A stretch of 64,000 nt of DNA from Erythrobacter sp. BLCC-B19. GTDB lineage: Bacteria > Pseudomonadota > Alphaproteobacteria > Sphingomonadales > Sphingomonadaceae. A model generated the notes under the pieces. The model had not been told where the DNA came from. It saw nothing but the letters and a program-made list of their open reading frames with translations, and did no database searches. This document shows, one piece after another, positions 38,603 through 48,100 of this stretch. Both the position numbers and the translations under genes were made by a program. Position 1 is the first letter of the stretch; each line of letters begins with the position of its first letter. The DNA is taken from the NCBI RefSeq assembly GCF_028621955.1, contig NZ_CP117516.1, forward strand, positions 1,758,001 through 1,822,000. The letters are read 5' to 3'.

Positions 38603-40675
38603 ATGGGCCAGCACAGCTATCTTGTGCGCCGCGGAGCCCGGTATCATTTTCGGCGAAGAAAGCCTGCCGTCTACAAATGTAGTCGTCCTATAAGCATTGC
38701 GTTGGGCACATCCGACCCTGTCGAGGCACGTCGCCTCGTCCGGCGGCTGGCCGTGAAATGGGACGAATTGAACATGTTAATGACGCCGAAAATTGAGCGA
38801 GGTCACCTGACCATCCACCAGCAGGAGGCCCTCTTCCGCAAAGGGTTGGAAGATGAGCTCGCGCGGGCAACCGCGCATGTGAGGGCTCCGATGGGTTCCG
38901 CACAGCCGCACGCCGGGCTGCATCGGATCATGGAGGCGGCCTATCGTATCGTTGCCCGCGTGCCGCATGATGCTGCCGCGATTGATCTCGAGACGATCGA
39001 AGCGGAGACCGATGAAACTTGGGGCGGTGAAGAATTCGCCCTGCTATGTAAGACGCTGCAACATCTCGTAACGCCGATGAGTGTAAGCGGGATCGAAGCC
39101 CAAAAGGCCCTTCAGGAACTCGGCGGGCCGCTGAACGAAGGCACGATCCGTGAGGCGCGTTCGCAGATCTTAAGCGGATACGCCGAGGCCCACCGACGTT
39201 CCACGCTCCTCGACAGTGAGGAGGTGAATGCTTCCGGGCGTGGGATAATGGCGCTTCTGGATGACGCTATCGTCGGACGAGCATCAATGGAGCGCAATAG
39301 GCCACAAGTCTCCTCAACTCCGGCGCCACAACCCGTCACGGCAACAGCTCCAGCCGCAAATCAGTCTGCGCCAGAAAGCATTTACGCCTTCCCTAGCGAT
39401 CTGCGTTTCAGCGAAGTGATGCACGAAGTGCTGGCTGAATTGGAGACGGAAAGAGGTTGGGCGAAGGACAATGGCCAGCGCGAGGCCGTCTGCGAAAGAG
39501 CCGCTTGGATCTGTGGGGACAAGAGGCTGCGCGACTGGAGCGCGGCTGATGCGCAATATTTCGCCAAGACGGTTGCGAAATTTCCCAGCGATTTCAAATG
39601 GGGGAAGCTCAACAAGAGCGGTGCGATGGCCATTCCGTTCGATGAGAAGAACATTCCCTCGAACACGGGCAAGGAGCGTAACGTGCGCACCATAAATCGT
39701 GATTTGAGCATCCTCCAGAACGTCTCCCAGCGCCTGGCAAAAACACATTGGCGCCTGAAGTATGGCGATCGGCTCGAAGTGAATTTCAATGATTACAACA
39801 TCCGGGTTGAGGATGATCCTGATAATCCAGACCGGATGCCGTGGACGCCGGAGCATCTGCAGGCTCTGTATTCGCTGCCGCTCTGGCAGGGTGGCGGAGG
39901 CAACATTGCCCGCCTCAAGCCGAGCAACCGGCCGATCATCTATATGGACGCCGCTTACTGGCTTCCTCTTATCGGGAGCTACACAGGCTTATGTCGCGAG
40001 GAAGGAGCGGGGCTTGAAGTCGATGACTTCAATTTCGACTGCGAGGTGCCCTACGTGGTGGTGAAAAAGAACGAGCTACGTCGATTGAAAAACAAGTCGC
40101 GCGCCCGGGTCATGCCTCTCCATCCTGAGCTACTCGACCTGGGCCTGCAGAGGTATGTCGAGGCGATCGCCAAGGAGCAGAAACACGTGCCCGGGGTATG
40201 CACTCCCGTCTTCCCGGAGCTTTGGTGTGACGACGCCAAGTATCATGGCGGAGGTAAGAAGGTTCCCTCGAAAGGTGGCAGGCGCTTTTACGCTATCGCT
40301 TGGCGCTATATCGCGGACGCCACTCACGCCCTGATGCCGTTGCCCGAAACGCGTGATGGCAAGAAAGCCGACTATCACTCGCAGCGCACTTATAATCAGA
40401 GTGTCCTCGCCGCTCCAGACGTCGCAGAAAAGATCTTGGCCATGCACATGGGACACGCGCGTGAGGGGACTGGGCCCAGAAAATACGATCGCCGGGCTCT
40501 CGCACTCGGTGAGGTCAAAGAGCTGCGTGAGCGGCTCGATATCATGGTGCGCGAAATGCCGATCGTAACTGCGCACATCCCGCGCCAGAAGACAGTGCAA
40601 CTACTGCATATTCGGCACCGCTCTCGCGTCGGATCTGCCCCCGGGCGCGACGCGCAGCGAAAATTCTGCCAATGA
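38603..40675 (+). CDS. int: tyrosine recombinase/integrase of the genomic island
   Basis: A 690-residue protein, much longer than phage lambda-type integrases. The catalytic set is visible: Arg465 (GLCREEG), Lys498 (RLKNKSRARVM), His592 and Arg595 (HSQRTYNQ), His618 (MGHAREG) and Tyr628 (PRKYDRR). The N-terminal half carries an Arg/Lys-rich start (LVRRGARYHFRRRKP, resembling the DUF6538 type) and helical DNA-binding regions. It lies just after tRNA-Gly on the same strand. It would integrate and excise the island. Its codons end in A/T more often than those of the genes to the left, in keeping with foreign origin. Confidence 0.93.
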   Translation: MGQHSYLVRRGARYHFRRRKPAVYKCSRPISIALGTSDPVEARRLVRRLAVKWDELNMLMTPKIERGHLTIHQQEALFRKGLEDELARATAHVRAPMGSAQPHAGLHRIMEAAYRIVARVPHDAAAIDLETIEAETDETWGGEEFALLCKTLQHLVTPMSVSGIEAQKALQELGGPLNEGTIREARSQILSGYAEAHRRSTLLDSEEVNASGRGIMALLDDAIVGRASMERNRPQVSSTPAPQPVTATAPAANQSAPESIYAFPSDLRFSEVMHEVLAELETERGWAKDNGQREAVCERAAWICGDKRLRDWSAADAQYFAKTVAKFPSDFKWGKLNKSGAMAIPFDEKNIPSNTGKERNVRTINRDLSILQNVSQRLAKTHWRLKYGDRLEVNFNDYNIRVEDDPDNPDRMPWTPEHLQALYSLPLWQGGGGNIARLKPSNRPIIYMDAAYWLPLIGSYTGLCREEGAGLEVDDFNFDCEVPYVVVKKNELRRLKNKSRARVMPLHPELLDLGLQRYVEAIAKEQKHVPGVCTPVFPELWCDDAKYHGGGKKVPSKGGRRFYAIAWRYIADATHALMPLPETRDGKKADYHSQRTYNQSVLAAPDVAEKILAMHMGHAREGTGPRKYDRRALALGEVKELRERLDIMVREMPIVTAHIPRQKTVQLLHIRHRSRVGSAPGRDAQRKFCQ

Positions 40676-40830
40676 TAGGTGGCTAAGGATATGGTGACCG
40701 CTCGATACCCGTTCATAGACTGGAGCCGCAGGCCTGCAAGATTATGCCCGCGCGACAATGAATTGGACTTGTGGTGAAGGCGGCCATCATGCTGATAAGG
40801 CGAAGAGAGTGCCGCTGATGTCGGCCATCC

Positions 40831-40880
40831 GGGATTGGGTAGCCATTGCAACCGGCTAGCCAATCCCAAGCTTGATTTTT
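40831..40880 (+). terminator. strong hairpin with T-run between integrase and zorA
   Basis: Arms 40831-40843 (GGGATTGGGTAGC) and 40855-40867 pair at 12 of 13 positions across an 11-base loop, and TTTTT follows at 40876-40880. It would end integrase transcription and insulate the Zorya operon. The rest of the 295-base gap (40676-40970) must hold the zor promoter, but I see no confident -35/-10 pair. Confidence 0.65.
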
Positions 40881-40970
40881 GAACCGTTTGGCAGTCATTT
40901 AGCCCATCGGGCTTGGCGAAGAAGTTCAGTCACACGACTGCTTCCAGAGCGGCTTTTCGATTGGAGAGAT

Positions 40971-42938
40971 ATGAGCGGAATCCTCGAGCAACTTCTCGAT
41001 GCGATCTTGGGCCTCCTGAACTTCGTCTATGGCGAGCGCTGGGTCGTGCCCTTCGTCTTCGTGCCAGGCATGTTTGCCATTGCGCTCTTTGTGCGGCACC
41101 GGGCGCGAGCGAGTGTTATCCCCTTCCTCGCGGCTGCCCGAGAACGCGTTGACGCACTGCAGGCAGCTCTGGGTGACGATAAAGACCCTGAGGCCGAGAG
41201 GCGCTCTTTTTCCGAAAATTACATTCGGGTCGCAAGTGCGATGGCAGCTGACCAGATAGGCGCCCATCATCTTGTGCAGGCATGGCGCGAATTCCAGGAG
41301 TCGATGGTCGATGAAACCGCTTCGCCAGTGCGGAACACCAATCGTCCCAGCGCATTCTTTAACCGGTCAGCCCCAAAGCTGACGGTCCTTCACTTCGCCT
41401 CAAACATTTTTGTCGGCGCGGGGCTCATCCTTACGTTTCTCGGTTTGATCGTCGCGCTGAACACTGCAGCGCAAAACATGGGGGCAGATGTCGCCGCTGC
41501 ACAAGGGTCGCTCAGAGACCTCTTGACCGTCGCGGGCGCAAAGTTCTTCACTTCCGTGGCGGGTCTTGGCGCATCCATCTGGCTACGCTTCACAGAATAC
41601 AACCTCAGCAAGAGGATCCGCCGAGAGCTGGATTTGATCTGCGAGCTGCTCGAGCGCGGGTTGCTCTATGTGTCGCCGCAAAGGTTGGCTGTTGAGCAGC
41701 TTGAGGTCATGCGCGAACAACGCGACCAGCTGAAATTCTTCAACACCGATGTAGCTCTACAACTTTCGGAACGTATCGGCGTCCAGTTCACCCAAGCGAT
41801 TGCCCCAGTTGCTGCCTCACTTAGTCAACTGAATGACAATATGACGTCTGTCACTCAGGGGATCGGTGCGGGTGCCCGCGAAGCGATTGAAAAGGTCAGT
41901 GGAGAACAGTTGCGGGGCCTTAGCGACACACTGGGCGAGCTGCGCAGCAAGCTTGATACCATCGGCCAATCGGTCGGCAACAGCGGGGCTGACGCTGCCA
42001 ACCAAATCCGACTTGCGGGGGAGGATTTCGCTAAGGCTGCCTCCGATATCCGTGATGCTTTTGATCGCCTCACAGCACAGGTTGACGGGATGGGAACCCG
42101 CATGACCGAACAAAGCGATGCGGCGCAGGCCGCTCAGCAAGCGGCGCTTGCGGATATCTTGGCTGGCATCGAAGATGCCCAAGGCCGCTCAACCGCAATG
42201 CTGACGACGATGCTTTCTACATTACAAAATGCGGGAGCCGAGGCTGCTGGAACCCTTCGGCAGGAAGTGGAAAAGACTCTCAAGACGGGCGTGGAAGCAA
42301 GCGGCGAAACCTTCCGCAAGGCGATCGAGGCCTCAAGCGGAGAGCTACGAGAGACCACCCAGAAACTTAGCGCGGCAGTGGGCGAGGCTGCGCAGCAGGT
42401 CGAGCGTGCAAGTGTTGGCTTCGGTCAGTCAAGCGACAGGGCAGCCCAGACAGCCGAAGCGATGCGCAGTATCACCGATAGCGCAAGGACGGTGGCAAGC
42501 TCCATGACCGACGCGGCGCAAGGGTTCGCTAGCGCTGCAGGGCCGGTCGCCGAGGCCGCACGTTCGATTGATCAAGCTACGCGGCGAGTTGCTGATACGG
42601 TTGAGTCAGACCGAGCGGCAGCGGTGGCGGCAATCGGTGAGATGAGGTCACTAGCGGAAGCAATCCGCACCACCCAGCAATCTGCCGAAGCGGCTTGGAA
42701 TGATTATCGCGCCCGTTTCGAGGGTGTCGATCGCGCTCTCTCTGTAGCTACCGAAAAGCTTGCTGAGACCCTTGGCGACAGCCTGACAGAGTTCCGGAAG
42801 TTCGCACAGGAAACGGACCGAGAAATGGCGGCAGCAGTAGGCCGGCTGAGCAATACCCTCACGCAGATCGAAGAGTATGCTGAATCCCTTGACGATTTCG
42901 TTGAGCTGACGCGGAACATGCCGGAGCCAGCTGAATGA
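40971..42938 (+). CDS. zorA: Zorya system motor subunit ZorA (MotA/TolQ/ExbB-like)
   Basis: A 655-residue inner-membrane protein. I chose the ATG at 40971, preceded by GGAGAG; an earlier start at 40872 lacks support. Membrane helices lie at about 25-42, 135-165 and 178-196, with the MotA-like core HFASNIFVGAGLILTFLGLIVAL and AGAKFFTSVAGLGASIWL. From about residue 230 to the end is a long helical tail rich in Ala, Glu, Gln, Ser and Thr. In known Zorya complexes ZorA pentamers surround a ZorB dimer as an ion-driven motor whose cytoplasmic tail senses invasion and recruits effectors. The next gene overlaps its stop by 4 bases. Confidence 0.92.
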   Translation: MSGILEQLLDAILGLLNFVYGERWVVPFVFVPGMFAIALFVRHRARASVIPFLAAARERVDALQAALGDDKDPEAERRSFSENYIRVASAMAADQIGAHHLVQAWREFQESMVDETASPVRNTNRPSAFFNRSAPKLTVLHFASNIFVGAGLILTFLGLIVALNTAAQNMGADVAAAQGSLRDLLTVAGAKFFTSVAGLGASIWLRFTEYNLSKRIRRELDLICELLERGLLYVSPQRLAVEQLEVMREQRDQLKFFNTDVALQLSERIGVQFTQAIAPVAASLSQLNDNMTSVTQGIGAGAREAIEKVSGEQLRGLSDTLGELRSKLDTIGQSVGNSGADAANQIRLAGEDFAKAASDIRDAFDRLTAQVDGMGTRMTEQSDAAQAAQQAALADILAGIEDAQGRSTAMLTTMLSTLQNAGAEAAGTLRQEVEKTLKTGVEASGETFRKAIEASSGELRETTQKLSAAVGEAAQQVERASVGFGQSSDRAAQTAEAMRSITDSARTVASSMTDAAQGFASAAGPVAEAARSIDQATRRVADTVESDRAAAVAAIGEMRSLAEAIRTTQQSAEAAWNDYRARFEGVDRALSVATEKLAETLGDSLTEFRKFAQETDREMAAAVGRLSNTLTQIEEYAESLDDFVELTRNMPEPAE

Positions 42939-43687
42939 TCTTGGAGGAAGTCCACGAGCAACTGGCTGACGAGGAGAACTATTTCGTCTCCATGACCGAT
43001 CTAATGGTCGGTCTGGTTTTCATATTCATCATCCTCCTGATGTATTTTGCTCTTCAATTTCAAGAGGAAACAAAGAAGCTGACCGAATCCGACAAGACAA
43101 GGAGCGAAATCTTAGAGCAGTTGCAGGAGACGCTAAAGGCAAGAAACGTGGAGGTGATCATTGATCGCGACAATGGTGTCCTCCGCTTGCCTGACTCGAT
43201 TCTTTTTGACAGTGGGCAAAGCCAGATCAAGACTGACGGTAGGGAGAAAGTCAGTGCTCTTGCAGATGCGCTTCGCGACGTCCTTCCTTGCTATAGCCAA
43301 GGGTTGAACCGCGACAGCCGGTGCCCAGAGAGCAACCATCTAATCGAGTCAGTCTACGTGGAGGGGCACACAGATAGTGATCCCTACGGAGGTTCCGGCA
43401 CGCTTCGAGACAATTGGGACTTATCCGTAGTCCGTGCGACGAATACGTTCCGGGCATTGCTTGAGTTCGAACCGGAACTCATTGACCTATGCGCTCCCAA
43501 GCATGGCCGCTGCGAACCAATATTGAGCGTTAGCGGATATGGTGAAATGCGGCCAGTTCCCAACTCACAGGGAGACGAGGAGCAAAGAAAGCGGCAAAAT
43601 CGCCGCATCGACCTGCGCCTGATCATGATGGCGCCCGACGACGGTAAAGCAAAGCAATCGCTTGAGGACAGGCTTAAGAAGCGATGA
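42935..43687 (+). CDS. zorB: Zorya system subunit ZorB (MotB/OmpA-like)
   Basis: A 250-residue protein with one N-terminal membrane helix (about 22-44). It carries the proton-channel Asp22 in MTDLMVGLVFIF, then a short linker. An OmpA/MotB peptidoglycan-binding domain (about 75-240) shows VYVEGHTDSDP, LRDNWDLSVVRATNTFRAL and a C-terminal NRRIDLRLIM. It anchors the ZorA motor to the cell wall and carries ion flow. It overlaps zorA and zorC by 4 bases each, so translation is coupled. Confidence 0.93.
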   Translation: MILEEVHEQLADEENYFVSMTDLMVGLVFIFIILLMYFALQFQEETKKLTESDKTRSEILEQLQETLKARNVEVIIDRDNGVLRLPDSILFDSGQSQIKTDGREKVSALADALRDVLPCYSQGLNRDSRCPESNHLIESVYVEGHTDSDPYGGSGTLRDNWDLSVVRATNTFRALLEFEPELIDLCAPKHGRCEPILSVSGYGEMRPVPNSQGDEEQRKRQNRRIDLRLIMMAPDDGKAKQSLEDRLKKR

Positions 43688-45111
43688 GCCACCTTGCCAA
43701 CCTAGTCGCTGACCCAAAGCTGCTATCTGCAAGGTTGCGCGTAGGCGCAACTCAACCAGAAAAGTTGCGGCGCAGCGTCGCGAAAATCTCACAAAATGGG
43801 ACCTCCGATTTGGGCGAAGTCGAGCAGATAGGCGAACTCCAGCAACGCCTTATTGGATGGGCAAAGGCCCCCCCTCTTCCGCCCTTGGCCCGAAGAGACC
43901 TCCGTAATGGATGCCGGACTGTGCTGCATCCCCCACACCCGCTAGCTGAGGATGATACCGTCATTGATCGATTGCTGGGTGAAGTGGAGCGGAACCGACG
44001 CCGGGCCGCCTTCTTTGCGGTGATTGATGCCTATCTCGACGGGTTCGACCGCGACAGCTCGGCAGTTGTTTCGCTCGCCCGCCGCCTTCAAGCTCTTGCC
44101 GCTGGATGGCCTTGGCGTGACAACGACAACTGGCCAGATAGGATTACGGAGTTCGCGCTCCTCGATCCCGCTCGTTCGCCCGAAGTTCTCGCGCGGCGCA
44201 TCCTTGCAAGCGGAGACAAACCTTTTGATGTTTTGCGAACTGCCGGACTCGACACGGCAGGGCGTCGTTTCGGCGGTCTGGTCGAAGCTGCATTTCGGTT
44301 CGCCTGCAACCTTGTGAAGAAGATGAAGGGGCAGGATGCGGTGTCAGGGCAGCGTATCCTGATTGAGTGGGCGCGCAACGAGGCAGGCGATTTCGGTTAT
44401 CAACGGGCATGGCCTGATTTTGTGCAGGCCAGCTTGATCCCTTGGCAAATCGAGGAGCCAAGCGAGGCCCATAAATCGGCACTACTTGGTATGCTGGAGC
44501 GCTTCGGTGGCGGAGATCCGCGTGCAGTGCCGGGCCGCTGGCGCACGATAATGGATGAAGCGCCGGGCGCATACGCCGTGTTAATGCGCTGGCTTACGCG
44601 GGCGTCAGTCCTTCAGTTCCTCGACATAGTCGATCGTCTCATGCCTGACTACGCCTCCAAACTTATGTGGTCATACCGCCGCGCCTTTTGGATGTCTTAT
44701 CTGCTTAGCGACGGTTCAACTCCGGGCATCGATGCAGCGTGGGTCGCCTTTGGCGATGACGGAGCCAGTTTGGCCCGCAAGGTTGCCAGAGAGACCGGAG
44801 ATAAGTCATTCACGGCGTTTGGGAAACAGTTCGACAAATCCCCCCAGCACGCCGCATTGATCCTGCGGATTGGGGACCTCACAATCGTGGATTGGAGCCA
44901 CAACGCGAAATTCCAAGTTTGGCAAAGGCAGCATAAGGGCCATCCGGAGCTTTTCAGAAGCGCTTATCGCTATGGCGAGCTCTACAGCGCTCCAATCCAA
45001 GGAAGCCATTCATCACCGCGCACGTTCACGTGGCAGAAGAACCTCGCCAAGATAATCGAGGGGAGGAACTTCTTTTCTCCGAAGCCATCGTGGAGGCCAT
45101 CGGGTGTTTAA
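43684..45111 (+). CDS. zorC: Zorya type I effector ZorC (EH-signature domain protein)
   Basis: A 475-residue soluble protein between zorB and zorD, the position and size of ZorC. The C-terminal half carries the EH-signature-type region: WMSYLLSDGSTPGIDAAWVAFG, LRIGDLTIVDWSHNAKFQVW, and FRSAYRYGELYS, including the conserved Glu/His pattern. ZorC binds DNA and works with ZorD when the motor signals infection, as reported for type I Zorya. Its presence, in place of the HNH protein ZorE, makes this type I. The zorD start lies inside its 3' end by 8 bases. Confidence 0.88.
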   Translation: MSHLANLVADPKLLSARLRVGATQPEKLRRSVAKISQNGTSDLGEVEQIGELQQRLIGWAKAPPLPPLARRDLRNGCRTVLHPPHPLAEDDTVIDRLLGEVERNRRRAAFFAVIDAYLDGFDRDSSAVVSLARRLQALAAGWPWRDNDNWPDRITEFALLDPARSPEVLARRILASGDKPFDVLRTAGLDTAGRRFGGLVEAAFRFACNLVKKMKGQDAVSGQRILIEWARNEAGDFGYQRAWPDFVQASLIPWQIEEPSEAHKSALLGMLERFGGGDPRAVPGRWRTIMDEAPGAYAVLMRWLTRASVLQFLDIVDRLMPDYASKLMWSYRRAFWMSYLLSDGSTPGIDAAWVAFGDDGASLARKVARETGDKSFTAFGKQFDKSPQHAALILRIGDLTIVDWSHNAKFQVWQRQHKGHPELFRSAYRYGELYSAPIQGSHSSPRTFTWQKNLAKIIEGRNFFSPKPSWRPSGV

Positions 45112-48100
45112 GAACCCCTTTCGTAAGGAAGATCAGCCAGGCTTCGCCTGGCAGGAAGACGGCGACGACCTCATAATCACCCTCAATCGCGGGAAGACGA
45201 GGGTGCCCTTGTCTGATTGGGTTCGTCTTCGTCCTGATGTTGCAGCAACTTTAGTTTCGTTGCAGGCGACACATGAGGGCGATGAAGAAGGCTCGGCTGG
45301 AGTTCTGCTAAAGGAAGATCATCTGAGATTGCAGCCCGGTGCTGTTGCCTCCCTCAACGCAAGCACTGCTGCGCTTATTGGCCTTCCTGCCCCGACACCC
45401 CTCGCCCTTGATTTGTCGCCGCAAAACCGGATCGACCAGGACGAGTTTCGTCTCAACGTAAGATGGGTTCGTCCAGGAGGGCAACCAGTTCGATCGCAGC
45501 TGCGAGGCGCGCTGCTCTGGACTGACACTGGACCACGGCGAGTGCCGGAGCCGCTTTGGTCGCTGCATAACGCAGCCGAGCCGCTGACACGGTCGCTACA
45601 GCGTTCCGATCGTTTCGAGGCGCTCGCAAAGCTGCGGGAGCACTGGCCCGACGATCCGCAGCTTCCCATCGAGAGCGATTCCTATCTCAAAGACCTTCGG
45701 GTCCACTATGCAGCCAGCCTGTCGCTCAAGCTTAAGGCGTTAACTCCCGATCGCACTGATTTCGATCCAGTCCTCTTTAGTGCAAGATCAGTCTCAGTTG
45801 CGATGGATGAGGGGGTAGGGCTCGATGAGGAAGCTGACAGCATCCTCTCACCTTCGGCCCAGAGGCTCTTTGCGAGTGACAGATTCCGTCGTGAGTCGGG
45901 CGCGCGACCCGTTTACGTCCTTAGGAACGGCGAATATCTGTTCATTGACCCGTCTCTGCGCCCAGCCCTAGATGTGGTGCGCAAGCTTCAGGACGCGCCT
46001 GAGGCACAACGCCGGGCCTTCGTTCTCAATCCGCGCAAAGTCATGCGCGAAACACTCGGGGAAGACGAGTCTGAGGCAATTGGCCTCGAGAACCTGTTCA
46101 TCGAGACAGAACAGTTCTCGGCGCGGGTTGCTGGCGTTGATGTATGGCGTGCTCCGGTCTTGCCATGGATCGTCCAGTCACAAAAAAACAGCTGGATACC
46201 GGAGCGGTTCGGGCTGCGTATCGGAGAGGACTATTTCTCCCTACCCGTTGAGAACATTTCGGAAGTCGCCCGACGTCTCGAGGATGCTGCAAACGCCAAT
46301 CTGCCCGATGTCAACGTCGAGGGATTGTTAGAATCCGCGACCGAAAATGGGCTCCCGCCGCCCAAAAAACTTCCTGTCAATGATCAGAGCCGCGATGCAC
46401 TGGCGAGTCTAGCAGCCTTCGTCAGTAAGGGCGACGTTACCGATGACTCCCAAGCGAGTGCCGACGACGCAGATTGGAACGCGGCGACGCAAGGCAAGCT
46501 ATTTCTCGTCGTTCGCGACAATTTCGAAGAGGTCGACTACGCGCCGGCAGGTTTGACCCGGGAATTGGGCAGCCAACCTACTCGTTCGATTGAAGCTCCC
46601 GGTTTGCTTCGGTCGACGCTCAAATCGCACCAGATTGAAGGCCTGACGTGGCTGGCACAGAGCTGCCTCGCAGGCAGGCCAGGTGCATTGCTTGCCGATG
46701 ATATGGGGCTTGGGAAAACCATACAGGCCATCGCCTTCATGGCATGGCTACAGGCTGAAGCGGCGTCTGGAAGGAGGTCTCGCGCGCCCTTCCTAATTGT
46801 GGCCCCGACCGGTCTTCTGGGGACTTGGCGCACGGAAATAGAAAAGCATCTTCACGAGCCTCATCTGGGCCCGCTGGTTCCAGCTTTTGGTGGCAACCTC
46901 AAGCTTCTGAGAGACGAAGATAGCTTCGCCGCACGCGATATCGAGACGGGCAAGGCTTCCCTCGATGCTGCGAATTGGCGCGACGCAGGCGTGGTCCTGA
47001 CAACCTATGAGACACTGCGCGACTATCACTTCAGTTTCGCCCGCACACGGTTCGGGCTGATCATTTACGATGAGATTCAGAAGCTCAAGAACCCGGGCAG
47101 TCAGATGACACGCGCTGCCAAGGCGCTCAATTCCGAATTCACTCTCGGAATGACGGGCACGCCCGTCGAAAACCGCCTTCAGGATTTGTGGTCGATTATG
47201 GACGTCGTGGCACCAGGGTTTCTCGGTGCCAGTCGGGATTTCGAAAAAAGACATCCATCCGACGACAACGAAGCGCTTGCCAGGCTGAAAGCGCAGCTGA
47301 CCGATGCTGTCCTTGGCCGTCCGCCTTACATGCTGCGCCGCATGAAGGGGGAGGTGCTCGACGGAATGCCGACGAAAACCGTGCATGTTCTCGAGCAGGA
47401 AATGCCGCCCATACAGGCCGCAGCTTACCGGGACCTCGTGATACGTGCGGCCGCTGCTGGTGCGGCGGGCAACCTCGGCAAGGGTGGGATGCTGACCACG
47501 CTAGCGAACATGCGTGGCGTATCACTCCATCCCGTCGACCCCCGATATGCACCAGATGATCTCGATGCTTATGCGGAGGACTCGGCCCGGCTCGCTCAGG
47601 CACTCTTGATCCTAGAAAAAGTCGCCGCAGCAAAAGAGAAAGCACTTATCTTTGTCGAAGACCTCGCCATGCAGGATAGGTTGGCCAGCCTTATAGCCAA
47701 CCGATTTGGACTGTCATCTCGCCCTTCACGGATCAATGGCACGGTTCCAGGCCCCAAGCGCCAGGCGCTGGTCGAAGCGTTCCAGTCGCGCCGCGGCACA
47801 TTCGACGTGATGATCCTGTCTCCCAAGGCAGGCGGGGTAGGTCTTACGCTCACTGCGGCGAACCACGTCATACATCTCTCGCGCTGGTGGAACCCTGCGG
47901 TAGAGGATCAAGCGACCGATCGTGTGTTTCGGATCGGTCAAACACGTGATGTGCACGTCTATCTGCCTATCGCAGTGCACCCTGACCCGGATCTTGCACC
48001 GTCGAGTTTTGACCTGCGTCTCAACGCGCTCATTGAGCGCAAGCGCAAACTCACCCGAGATCTGTTCTTTCCGCCTGACGCCAGCGATGGTGAGCTGGGC

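Noticed and set aside
40872..40970. Upstream start for zorA at 40872
   Set aside because: It would begin within the terminator's T-run and lacks a ribosome site; the ATG at 40971 has GGAGAG and the usual ZorA N terminus.
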